From JAGVPT01 sp963717445 (GTDB lineage: Bacteria > Bacteroidota > Ignavibacteria > UBA10030 > UBA8401), in contig OY970334.1 of NCBI GenBank assembly GCA_963717445.1, positions 4,030,001-4,094,000 on the forward strand: DNA of 64,000 bases. Direction: 5' to 3'. Shown in pieces: positions 54,408 through 62,594 of the stretch (positions are counted from its first letter, which is position 1; the number at the start of each line of letters is the position of its first letter). The notes under the pieces are model-generated. The model saw only the letters and a list, made by a program, of their open reading frames with translations, was not told the DNA's origin and made no database searches. A program made the translations under genes and the position numbers.

Positions 54408-55673
54408 ATGATAAACAGAATATGTATTTTTGAAGATCAATTTTACCGTCATCTGTTGCCGCTCGTTTACACGCGGCCGGTTTACGATCTCCGTTGCGGC
54501 ATCTTAAATTTGGGGCAGAAAATCCGCCACCAGTATCCAAATGCACAAAGAATTCTCCATGTCCGAAAGTATCTTTCCGAACTAGTCCGTGAGCGGAACC
54601 CCGGAATTGGCGTGAACAGCGTTGATGGAGATGGCTGTCTCTTTCTTAACGGTCGTCTTCTCGCGGCGAACGATCTGGGAGGCCGGATTCCATTAACAGG
54701 GAAAGATGTTCTGTATGTTCAGGGAGAGACCCTTGTTGCAGCACGGGTCAGTGGACCGTCGCTTGATCGTGTGCGTGGCGCGCTTCCTGAGACGATCTCA
54801 ACTTCCTCATTCGGCGATATTTCAAAAACAGATATCAACGTGAAACTGGTCAATTATCCGTGGGATCTCATCAATAACAATGGCCAAGAGATCGTGTCCG
54901 ATTTTGTCTCCCTCACACGTAACACGGATGTGCGAATCCGTGGAACAGTGTACGAAGGATCCCATCTCATGAACCGGGAGAACATCGTCATAGGCGAGGG
55001 ATCCAAAGTCAAGCCGGGCGTTGTTCTTGATGCAGAAAATGGTCCCATATTCATCGGCAATAACGTTACGGTGTTTCCAAATGCGGTGATTGAAGGGCCG
55101 GCTTTTGTCGGCGACCGCTCGCTGATTAAAATCGGTGCGAAAATATACGAGAATACGAGTATCGGGGAAGTCTGCAAAGTTGGTGGGGAAGTGGAGGCTT
55201 CCATTATACACTCGTACTCGAACAAGCAGCATGACGGTTTTCTTGGGCATGCCTACCTCGGCCAATGGGTCAATCTGGGAGCGGATACAAACAACAGCGA
55301 CCTTAAAAACAATTACGGCAGTGTCAAACTCGTAATCGACGGCGAAGAAATCGACAGTGGGTCGATGTTTATGGGTCTCATCATGGGCGACCATTCAAAG
55401 AGCTCAATTAACACGATGTTTAATACTGGGACGGTTGTTGGAGTGTCCAGCAATATTTTTGGCAGTGGATTCCCTCCGAAATTTGTAGCATCTTTCGCCT
55501 GGGGAGGGACAAATGGGATGGAAACGTACGAATTTGAAAGGGCACTTGGTGTCGCCAGGCGTGTTATGGGGCGGCGAAAACTAGAGTTGACAAGTGCCGA
55601 GGAATCCGTCCTGCGATCGGTGTTTGAATTGACCAGCAAAGATCGGAAAGCTGAAGGAACAAGCTCTCCCTAG
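54408..55673 (+). CDS. GlmU-like putative sugar nucleotidyltransferase
   Basis: The 421-residue protein has an N-terminal domain of about 200 residues (ICIFEDQFYRHLLPLVYTRPVYDLRCGILNLGQKI) and a C-terminal left-handed beta-helix with hexapeptide repeats (about 195-330: EGSKVKPGVVLDAENGPIFIGNNVTVFPNAVIEGPAFVGD). This is the Bacteroidota type of alternative GlmU-like protein. The chemistry of GlmU, GlcNAc-1-P plus UTP to UDP-GlcNAc, fits the product of the neighbouring chitobiose phosphorylase. That assignment is inferred; the substrate has not been read from residues. The ribosome site is GAGGAGC. Confidence 0.82.
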   Translation: MINRICIFEDQFYRHLLPLVYTRPVYDLRCGILNLGQKIRHQYPNAQRILHVRKYLSELVRERNPGIGVNSVDGDGCLFLNGRLLAANDLGGRIPLTGKDVLYVQGETLVAARVSGPSLDRVRGALPETISTSSFGDISKTDINVKLVNYPWDLINNNGQEIVSDFVSLTRNTDVRIRGTVYEGSHLMNRENIVIGEGSKVKPGVVLDAENGPIFIGNNVTVFPNAVIEGPAFVGDRSLIKIGAKIYENTSIGEVCKVGGEVEASIIHSYSNKQHDGFLGHAYLGQWVNLGADTNNSDLKNNYGSVKLVIDGEEIDSGSMFMGLIMGDHSKSSINTMFNTGTVVGVSSNIFGSGFPPKFVASFAWGGTNGMETYEFERALGVARRVMGRRKLELTSAEESVLRSVFELTSKDRKAEGTSSP

Positions 55674-55724
55674 ATACATATTGACACTCGGTGCCCAGGG
55701 TTTGAGGAGCTTGGATTACATCAT

Positions 55725-55872
55725 TGAGGTTTCTGAAAAATTGTCTCTCGCCAAGCCGCGAGGGCGCAAAAGACTCTTTTTCTAATGAAAGATGACCGTC
55801 ACCTTAAAGGTGACGGTCATCTACAGGTTTATTTTCTCATACTCATACTTTTAAAATTATTCAGAAGTCTCT
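55725..55872. repeat. MITE-like element with a second palindrome inserted
   Basis: The ends GAGGTTTCTGAAAAATT (55726-55742) and the complement of GAGACTTCTGAATAATT (55855-55871) match the element at 31016. Its right inner half is replaced by a perfect 31-bp palindrome at 55791-55821 (GATGACCGTCACCTT, A, AAGGTGACGGTCATC) of the GGTGACGG type seen at 29473 and 30972, suggesting one element inside another. Confidence 0.7.
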
Positions 55873-55902
55873 TAATTCATATTTGGAGGAGAACGTCAAG
55901 CA

Positions 55903-58257
55903 ATGATGAGAGCATACGATGGAAGCTCTTCTGTAGAAGGCATTGAACTTAAAAGAAGCCGAAGAGAATTCAATTATCTGCCGTTAGAAAAAATTCGAAT
56001 CATCGAAGTCGACAACTTCCCTCTGCTTGGAAAACTGGCCGCATTTCGATTTATAGAGTGGGTTATGAAAAACCCGGGCGGCGTTATTTCTTTGCCCACA
56101 GGCAAAACACCCGAACATTTTATCAAGTGGGTGAATCGCATTTTGGAGCGATGGGCGACAAAGGAAATTCAATCAATGTTGCAGGAATATGGGATCGATG
56201 GTTCCAAACGGCCGGACATGAAAAGTCTTTCGTTTGTTCAGATTGATGAATTTTATCCGATGGATTCTCAGCAACACAACAGTTTCAATTTCTATGTCCG
56301 GAAATATTATATCGACGGATTCGGCTTATCGCCCGAGAAAGCATTTCTGCTCGACTCAACTAGCCTAGGAATACCTCCCGGAAAAACCATGCGGGACATT
56401 TTCCCGGACGGCGTTGTCGATCTCTCGCTTCGCGTACGTCAAACACGAACGGAATTGGAGAGCCTTCAACGCGACACAATAAACCGCGTCGACTGGTTTT
56501 GTATGGATTATGAGCGCAACATCCGTGAAATAGGGGGAATAGGATTTTTTCTCGGCGGCATCGGGCCGGACGGCCACATCGCATTCAATGTGCGGGGCTC
56601 CAGCTTCTATTCTGTGACGAGACTGACCGGGACAAATTATGAAACACAAGCCGCCGCTGCGACAGACCTTGGGGGCATTGAAATTTCGCGGAGCAGGCTC
56701 GTCATCACCATCGGCCTCGCGACGATTACTCATAACGAATCTGCAACGGCGATCATTATTGCCGCCGGCGATGCAAAGGCATCCATTGTTCGCGAAGCCA
56801 TAGAAGAACCGAAGAATCCAAAAAATCCCGCTTCCGCTTTACAGGATTTACGGCACGCAAGATTTTATTTGACAAAAGGGGCGGCAAGTCTTCTGACCGA
56901 ACGCCGTTTTATTGACTTTTGTGCATTGCCGGCGTTCAGCGACGTTCACCGCGATGACATTGTCATCTCTTTGGCACTCAAGCATGGGAAGAGATTGGAT
57001 GAACTGACAAATGCAGAATTTGAATCGGATAAATTTACTCATGAGCTGCTCCATCGCTCCAAAGAACGCCCAACCAACGTCATCGCCGCCGTTCAAAATT
57101 CCTTGCGCAAGAAGATTTCCAAGGGACTTGAGCCGCTGTTGAAAACGACCTTTCTCCACACCGAACCCCACCATGACGACATCACGCTTGGCTATCTCTC
57201 GTATTTGTACCATCTCGTTCGTGACCCGAGCAACGAACATTATTTTGCCAACATAACGTCGGGATTTACCGCAGTGTCGAACCACTATTATCTCTCCATT
57301 GTGAGAAAATTACATCGACACATGGAGCAGTCATCGTTTCTGGATCTTTTACATTCCGGATATTTCCACCCTGCGGATCAAACGAAGCGGGCGGAGGAAG
57401 TGTACATGTTTCTCGACGGCGTTGCCGCGAAAGCGCAAGAGGCAAAAGATGAAGCGGAAGCGCGCAGGGTATGCAGAAATTTTGTGGAAGTGTATGCGAC
57501 ACGGGATATCGATCTCCTTACACAAAAGATTGTTGAACTTGAACGCTATTTTGAGCATCAGTATCCGGGAGCGAAGGATCCTTCGGACGTACAGACTCTA
57601 AAGGGCATGTTACGTGAATGGGAAGTTGAGCTGCTGTGGGCATACTTTGGAATAAAGCCTTCGTCAATATTTCCACTGCGCTTAGGATTTTACCAAGGAG
57701 ATTTATTCTCCGAAGAACCCGAAGTCAATCGCGATGTTGTCCCGATTTTTGAATTGATAAAAAGAATAAAACCGAATGTCATCACAGTCGCATTTGACCC
57801 TGAAGGAAGCGGCCCCGATACGCATTACAAAGTATTGCAGGCAACTGCGGAAGCCGTTCGGCTGTACCAGCAAGAAAGCGGCGATTCGAGCGTGAGAATC
57901 TGGGGCTACAGGAATATCTGGTATAGATTTACACCGTCGGCCGCCGATGTGATGATCCCGGTTTCTTTGAATACGTTGTCGCTGCTTCATACATCATTTA
58001 TGAATTGCTTCGGTTCGCAAAGCGCCGCGTCATTTCCGAGCTACGAACACGACGGACCGTTTTCAGAGCTTGCACAAAAAATTCAAGTGCAACAATACTC
58101 AATGGTCAGAACATGCCTCGGCAAAGAATTTTTCCAGCAAAATCCGCATCCTCGGCTTCGCGGTGCGCGAGGGATGATCTTTCTCACGGAAATGTCGTTG
58201 CAGCAATTCTACGAGAAAGTTCGGCAGCTCAAAAAGCTCACGGAAGCGAAGAATTAG
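55903..58257 (+). CDS. NagB-like isomerase fused to a PIG-L/LmbE deacetylase domain
   Basis: The 784-residue fusion has an N-terminal NagB/SIS-like domain (about 25-330: GGVISLPTGKTPEHFIKWV, SFVQIDEFYPMDSQQHNSFN, GIGFFLGGIGPDGHIAFNVRGSS) and a C-terminal PIG-L domain (about 405-760: TTFLHTEPHHDDITLGYLSYLYHLV, the HxDD metal motif, and VITVAFDPEGSGPDTHYKV). PIG-L enzymes remove acetyl groups from GlcNAc derivatives, and the NagB-like half could deaminate the product, so one protein could replace NagA plus NagB. Similar fusions occur in Bacteroides. GGAGGAG precedes the ATG. Confidence 0.88.
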   Translation: MMRAYDGSSSVEGIELKRSRREFNYLPLEKIRIIEVDNFPLLGKLAAFRFIEWVMKNPGGVISLPTGKTPEHFIKWVNRILERWATKEIQSMLQEYGIDGSKRPDMKSLSFVQIDEFYPMDSQQHNSFNFYVRKYYIDGFGLSPEKAFLLDSTSLGIPPGKTMRDIFPDGVVDLSLRVRQTRTELESLQRDTINRVDWFCMDYERNIREIGGIGFFLGGIGPDGHIAFNVRGSSFYSVTRLTGTNYETQAAAATDLGGIEISRSRLVITIGLATITHNESATAIIIAAGDAKASIVREAIEEPKNPKNPASALQDLRHARFYLTKGAASLLTERRFIDFCALPAFSDVHRDDIVISLALKHGKRLDELTNAEFESDKFTHELLHRSKERPTNVIAAVQNSLRKKISKGLEPLLKTTFLHTEPHHDDITLGYLSYLYHLVRDPSNEHYFANITSGFTAVSNHYYLSIVRKLHRHMEQSSFLDLLHSGYFHPADQTKRAEEVYMFLDGVAAKAQEAKDEAEARRVCRNFVEVYATRDIDLLTQKIVELERYFEHQYPGAKDPSDVQTLKGMLREWEVELLWAYFGIKPSSIFPLRLGFYQGDLFSEEPEVNRDVVPIFELIKRIKPNVITVAFDPEGSGPDTHYKVLQATAEAVRLYQQESGDSSVRIWGYRNIWYRFTPSAADVMIPVSLNTLSLLHTSFMNCFGSQSAASFPSYEHDGPFSELAQKIQVQQYSMVRTCLGKEFFQQNPHPRLRGARGMIFLTEMSLQQFYEKVRQLKKLTEAKN

Positions 58258-58918
58258 AAATTCCGGCAGCGTCCTAATTTGTTTTTGGAAAGAAAATATT
58301 AAATACTCATCCGGAGCGAAGTCGAAGGATCATTCAGTTGTTTGTCAGGTTCCTCGCATCGTTATGGGGAGAGTACATCCCCTGCATACAAAGATGAAAA
58401 AAATTCCGCTGCTGCCTGTTCGATAAATTCAATTGATATACGCCGTTTTCCTAATTGCTTCTTTCTGGAAGACTCCCCATCGCTCCATTTTTTTTAATTT
58501 TCGTTAAAAGCGTTCAAGGGAAAAATCCCTCAAATTTGCAACAAAGGGGGTATTTATATGATAGTATTATTCAATGGACTATAAAGGCAAAAAGAAAAAT
58601 CGACAAAGTGATTTATATGTGTTTTTGTTCGCCACTTCTTCTTTTGTCGGGCTTTTTCCCTACGTATTTGAATCACGATGAATCATCCCCGAAGAATGCT
58701 TACACTTTGGCCAGGTGCGATTTCTCATTGGATCGGTGGATTATCCCAAGAAAAGCGGTATCGGTGTTTCCTATGTCGTTCAATTAAATAAAAAATAGAG
58801 TTGAATAGTAACAATCTGCTTAGTACCTTAAAAACCAGCCTTGATTTGGTAATTCGCGATCGAAGTTCATGAGACCAGTATCCCGCATTTGACTTTTTCA
58901 GCATCCACAATTGTTTTG
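58258..58918. other. Intergenic region, nothing supported
   Basis: About 660 bases, A/T-rich, with a 110-codon frame at 58455-58787 that has no ribosome site and unlikely composition. No repeat or hairpin with a T-run stood out. It separates the chitin locus from the next gene. Confidence 0.35.
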
Positions 58919-60382
58919 ATGAAGAGAACACCGCGATTATTTTTCAGCCTCATCCTTTTGCTGTCCATTCTTCTCTTTTCGAGTGAAGGGTTGGCCGAGG
59001 GGGGACTATCGCAAAGGAGCAAAAAGGAGCTTTTGAAAGAAAAGCGCCTTGAGCAAAAAGATCGCGACAAGATTAAGGCCGCGGGAATTTTTTCTATGTC
59101 TACATGGAAACATAATTATAGTTTTGGTAAAGCCGAGAAGAAGGGAATCGAAATATCATCCGTTCACTATAATACTGATGGCAATATTGTAGAAGAAACA
59201 ACCTACAATCAGAATGACGGGACGATTTTTTCGACGACCACGTACCGATATAATCAAGATGGAGACCTCATTGAGGAGGTTACAATGAAGGGGGATGCGA
59301 AGACTAAAACAATTTACCGTTACGACTCAACCGGCAACAAAAAAGAAATGGTTTCGTACAAACAGGACGGAAGCGTGGACCGGAAGGGGATCTACATGTA
59401 CGATGGCGATGATAATCTTGTGGAAAGTCTGGGGTACCTTTCGGATGGAAAATTATTCTCGAAAGAATTATATACCTACGATTCCAGCGGAAACGTGACC
59501 GAACAACAAAACAGTATCTCCTTGTTTACGTATGCCTATGATGATAACGGCAATATGATAGAAATGATAAAATACAGCAGAGATTTTAACAATCTTGATT
59601 CGGCGGAATATAACGTCGCCAACCGGATTAACTTTGACTACGATAGTTTGGGCAACTTATCGACCGAGATCGTTTACAAACCCGACAGCACCATCAAGGC
59701 AAGATCGACCTTTGCATACGATGGAAAGGGAAACCTTGTTACTGAGGTCGATTATTCTTCGGAAGGCCGAGTCGATTACACCGTGACTTATAAGTATGAC
59801 AAGAGAGGCAATGTTATCGAAGAATCGGGTACGGAGAAGGACCGGCCGTTCAAAAACACATATAAATTCGACCGCAAGGGAAATAAAAAGGAATGGATCG
59901 TCTTTGACCAGATCAACGAACCCTTGTCTCTCGAAAGGTATGTTTACGGAAAATTCTCTGCGCAGAAAAGTGCTGAAGCTCCTGATACGAGTGTGCAGGC
60001 AGAATTCATCAAGCCGGATACTTCGGAAGCTCATGGCATGAATGAAGATCTTTTTCAATATCTGGGATGCCGGATTATCGCGTCCGATGGAGCATATCTG
60101 GGATTGGTCTGGGCCGACACGTCGCATCCCCACTCTATCGTGAATCCGTGGGGGCAATATGGGTTTGAAGGGTCTCCGACAAGTATTTTCAATCCAAATT
60201 GTCCGTACGGAGGATTGCGTGGAGTGTTCAGTCCGTTTAATAAAAGTTGTCCGAGTCCGCCATCGTTGTATCGCGAAGGGAAATTCGTATCGTACCTTAG
60301 CGACAATACTTCTTTCAATCCTCGCGTGCCCGCCTCGCGGTTAATAACGTTTTTAATGCAGCAAGCGAAATCTAAAGAGTGA
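58919..60382 (+). CDS. Secreted protein with about ten YD-like repeats
   Basis: The frame is open from 58889, but a signal peptide (RLFFSLILLLSILLFSSEGLAEG) begins at the ATG at 58919. After a charged linker (KKELLKEKRLEQKDRDK) come about ten repeats of 22-28 residues with the core Y.YD..GN..E (for example YRYDSTGNKKEMVSYKQDGS, YTYDSSGNVTEQ, FAYDGKGNLVTEV, YKYDKRGNVIEE), like the beta-strand repeats of Rhs/YD and WAPL-type proteins. The C-terminal 110 residues contain YLG, SIVNPWGQYGFEGSPTSIFNP-type repeats. Likely periplasmic or surface; the role is unknown. Tandem repeats are expected to vary in number among strains. Confidence 0.72.
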   Translation: MKRTPRLFFSLILLLSILLFSSEGLAEGGLSQRSKKELLKEKRLEQKDRDKIKAAGIFSMSTWKHNYSFGKAEKKGIEISSVHYNTDGNIVEETTYNQNDGTIFSTTTYRYNQDGDLIEEVTMKGDAKTKTIYRYDSTGNKKEMVSYKQDGSVDRKGIYMYDGDDNLVESLGYLSDGKLFSKELYTYDSSGNVTEQQNSISLFTYAYDDNGNMIEMIKYSRDFNNLDSAEYNVANRINFDYDSLGNLSTEIVYKPDSTIKARSTFAYDGKGNLVTEVDYSSEGRVDYTVTYKYDKRGNVIEESGTEKDRPFKNTYKFDRKGNKKEWIVFDQINEPLSLERYVYGKFSAQKSAEAPDTSVQAEFIKPDTSEAHGMNEDLFQYLGCRIIASDGAYLGLVWADTSHPHSIVNPWGQYGFEGSPTSIFNPNCPYGGLRGVFSPFNKSCPSPPSLYREGKFVSYLSDNTSFNPRVPASRLITFLMQQAKSKE

Positions 60383-60404
60383 TGAGGTTTTCTTTGGGAG
60401 TCGC

Positions 60405-60945
60405 GGTAGTGACTCATTTTGAATGATCGTCTCGAAATCACCCTTCTTTCTCTGGCGCCAGAGAAAGAAGCAAAGAGAGCTTCTCAGAATCGGAATGCAG
60501 GCGATGCTTTCTCACACACAGCCGGGAGAAAACTGCTCCCGCTTGCCACCTGCACATGCCAGCCGTTTTCTCAACGCACGCATCGCCTCCCCACCCGCAC
60601 TGCTGCCGATTCCGAGGATACAGCACATGCAGCTTTTGCAACATTAATCGAAATCGTCAGGTCGGCGGGTGGGAAGGATTCAATCGAAGGGTTTCAATTT
60701 CGGCGCTTGACCATCAAACCACAATATTCGACGCCCTCTTGCGCCGAAATTGATGGCATGTGCGGCTGGGATTGAATCCGTGTGTTACGATTTCGAGAGA
60801 TTTCTTTGGTTACTTTTCCCGCTTCTATTAAAAATTTTAAAGAGCGGGAACCCGTACAGCGGGACTTTCTTGGAAAGAAAGTGACGTACACTGACTCCAA
60901 CAGACCTCAGACGCTCGTTTTTCTTTGTCAAAATGAGTCACTACC
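60405..60945. repeat. 541-bp element with 18-bp terminal inverted repeats
   Basis: GGTAGTGACTCATTTTGA (60405-60422) and TCAAAATGAGTCACTACC (60928-60945) are perfect inverted ends. Inside are a perfect 28-bp palindrome at 60443-60470 (CTTCTTTCTCTGGC and complement), a TCTCGAAATC / GATTTCGAGA pair, and ACTTTCTT-GGA-AAGAAAGT. No credible protein frame. It occupies most of the gap between the 58919 gene and gltX. Confidence 0.75.
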
Positions 60946-61145
60946 GGAGTCGCTGCTTGTTTGCGTTCCCGTCAAAAGTTTGCTATCTTTTTAATTACAG
61001 GTTTCTTCCGGGAACACGACCGTTTCGGCAGAGGTGAGCGAGTGGCGCATGATGTGAACGTTTGCTGTTGCGCAGGATGTCTAAGCTGAAGAGTTCTGCT
61101 CCTGGATTTTTTAGGTTGATCATATATTTGTAGAGTGACTATTTC

Positions 61146-62594
61146 ATGGGCATGGTACGAACGCGATTTGCTCCAAGTCCTACAGGATTTTTACACGTTG
61201 GGGGATTGCGAACGGCTTTGTATAATTATTTATTATCGAAGAAAGAAGGAGGTGCGTTTGTCCTCCGTATAGAAGACACGGACCAATCACGTAAAGTTGA
61301 AGGCGCAGTAGAAAACGTCATCGACACTCTTGAATGGGCCGGCGTTCATTTCGACGAAGGTCCTGGACGGGAAGGTGAGTACGGTCCGTACATCCAATCG
61401 CAGCGTATCAATTTGTACCAGCAGTACGCTCACCAACTGGTTGAGGAAGAGAAGGCCTATTATTGTTTTTGTTCCCCGGAACGTTTGAAGGAAGTGCGTG
61501 AAAAGCAACATGCTGCGAAGTTGACGACCTCCTACGACCGTCATTGTAGAAGTCTTCCGAAAACTGAAGTGACCAGCAAACTGAAACGAGGCGAGGTGCA
61601 CGTCATTCGGATGAAAATTCCGATCGAAGGTGAATTGACGTTTACGGACATCATTCGCGGAGAAGTGACCATCTCTCATAAAGTTTTAGATGATCAGGTT
61701 ATTCTCAAATCCGACGGCTATCCGACGTACCACTTAGCGGTTGTTGTCGACGACCATTTCATGAAAATCAGTCATGTGATTCGCGGCGAGGAATGGCTAT
61801 CGAGCACACCGAAACATGTGATTTTGTTCAATCATTTCGGATGGGAAGTCCCGCAGTTCGCTCACTTACCGCTTCTACTCAATCCGGATAAATCAAAATT
61901 GAGCAAGCGCCAAGGCGACGTTGCAGTCGAGGACTACCGCCGAAAAGGCTATCTCAAGGAAGCTCTTATCAACTTTGTTGCATTTCTAGGATGGAATCCG
62001 GGCGATGAGAGGGAACTTTTTACGCTTGAAGAGCTTTCAAAAGAATTCTCTCTCGAACGTGTGGGGAGTTCGGGCGCTGTATTCAATATCGAAAAACTCG
62101 ATTGGCTTAATTTTGAATATTTTCGCAAGAAACCCGATGACGAAATTTTGAAGAGTCTTAAAGAGCAATTGGCGCAATCGGGGTTCAGCGATAAGCATTT
62201 CCAGGATGCATACCTGCTGAAGGTTATCGGTGCCATGCGTGAAAGAGTGACGTTCGTAAAAGATTTCATTGAAAAAAGCCCGTACTTTTTTCAGGCCCCG
62301 GTACAGTACGATGCCGATGTCGTAAAGAAGCGTTGGAAGCAGGAATCGCCGGCTCTGTTGAAAGAGCTCGCCAAAGAATTCTCCCGGCTTGAAAATCCGA
62401 AGAAAGAAGACTATGAAACAGCGCTTCACCGGGCGGCTGAGGGGATGAAGGTTAACAACGGCGATTTGATCCATCCCCTGCGTCTGGCTGTTTCGGGAAT
62501 TGGCTCAGGCCCGGGATTATTCGATATTCTTTTCATTCTCGGAAACGAAGAGACGGCGAGGAGAATCAATTCAGCAATTGAAAGATTACGATGA
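61146..62594 (+). CDS. gltX: Glutamyl-tRNA synthetase
   Basis: The 482-residue class I synthetase has the HIGH-like motif in FAPSPTGFLHVGGLRTALYNYLL (about 8-30), RIEDTDQSR, and the KMSKS-like motif KSKLSKRQGD near 255-264. It charges tRNA-Glu (and in some species tRNA-Gln, but a GlnRS gene follows). The start at 61146 is followed by a second ATG at 61152, either of which would serve. Its stop overlaps the glnS start as ATGA (62591-62594), so the two are translationally coupled. Confidence 0.97.
   Translation: MGMVRTRFAPSPTGFLHVGGLRTALYNYLLSKKEGGAFVLRIEDTDQSRKVEGAVENVIDTLEWAGVHFDEGPGREGEYGPYIQSQRINLYQQYAHQLVEEEKAYYCFCSPERLKEVREKQHAAKLTTSYDRHCRSLPKTEVTSKLKRGEVHVIRMKIPIEGELTFTDIIRGEVTISHKVLDDQVILKSDGYPTYHLAVVVDDHFMKISHVIRGEEWLSSTPKHVILFNHFGWEVPQFAHLPLLLNPDKSKLSKRQGDVAVEDYRRKGYLKEALINFVAFLGWNPGDERELFTLEELSKEFSLERVGSSGAVFNIEKLDWLNFEYFRKKPDDEILKSLKEQLAQSGFSDKHFQDAYLLKVIGAMRERVTFVKDFIEKSPYFFQAPVQYDADVVKKRWKQESPALLKELAKEFSRLENPKKEDYETALHRAAEGMKVNNGDLIHPLRLAVSGIGSGPGLFDILFILGNEETARRINSAIERLR

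Noticed and set aside
58455..58787. 110-codon frame in the gap after the NagB/PIG-L gene
   Set aside because: No ribosome site, no recognisable sequence and composition like the surrounding non-coding DNA.
60419..60994. Several 60-118-codon frames in the gap before gltX
   Set aside because: They lie within or across the 541-bp inverted-repeat element on both strands and follow its palindromes; none resembles a protein.
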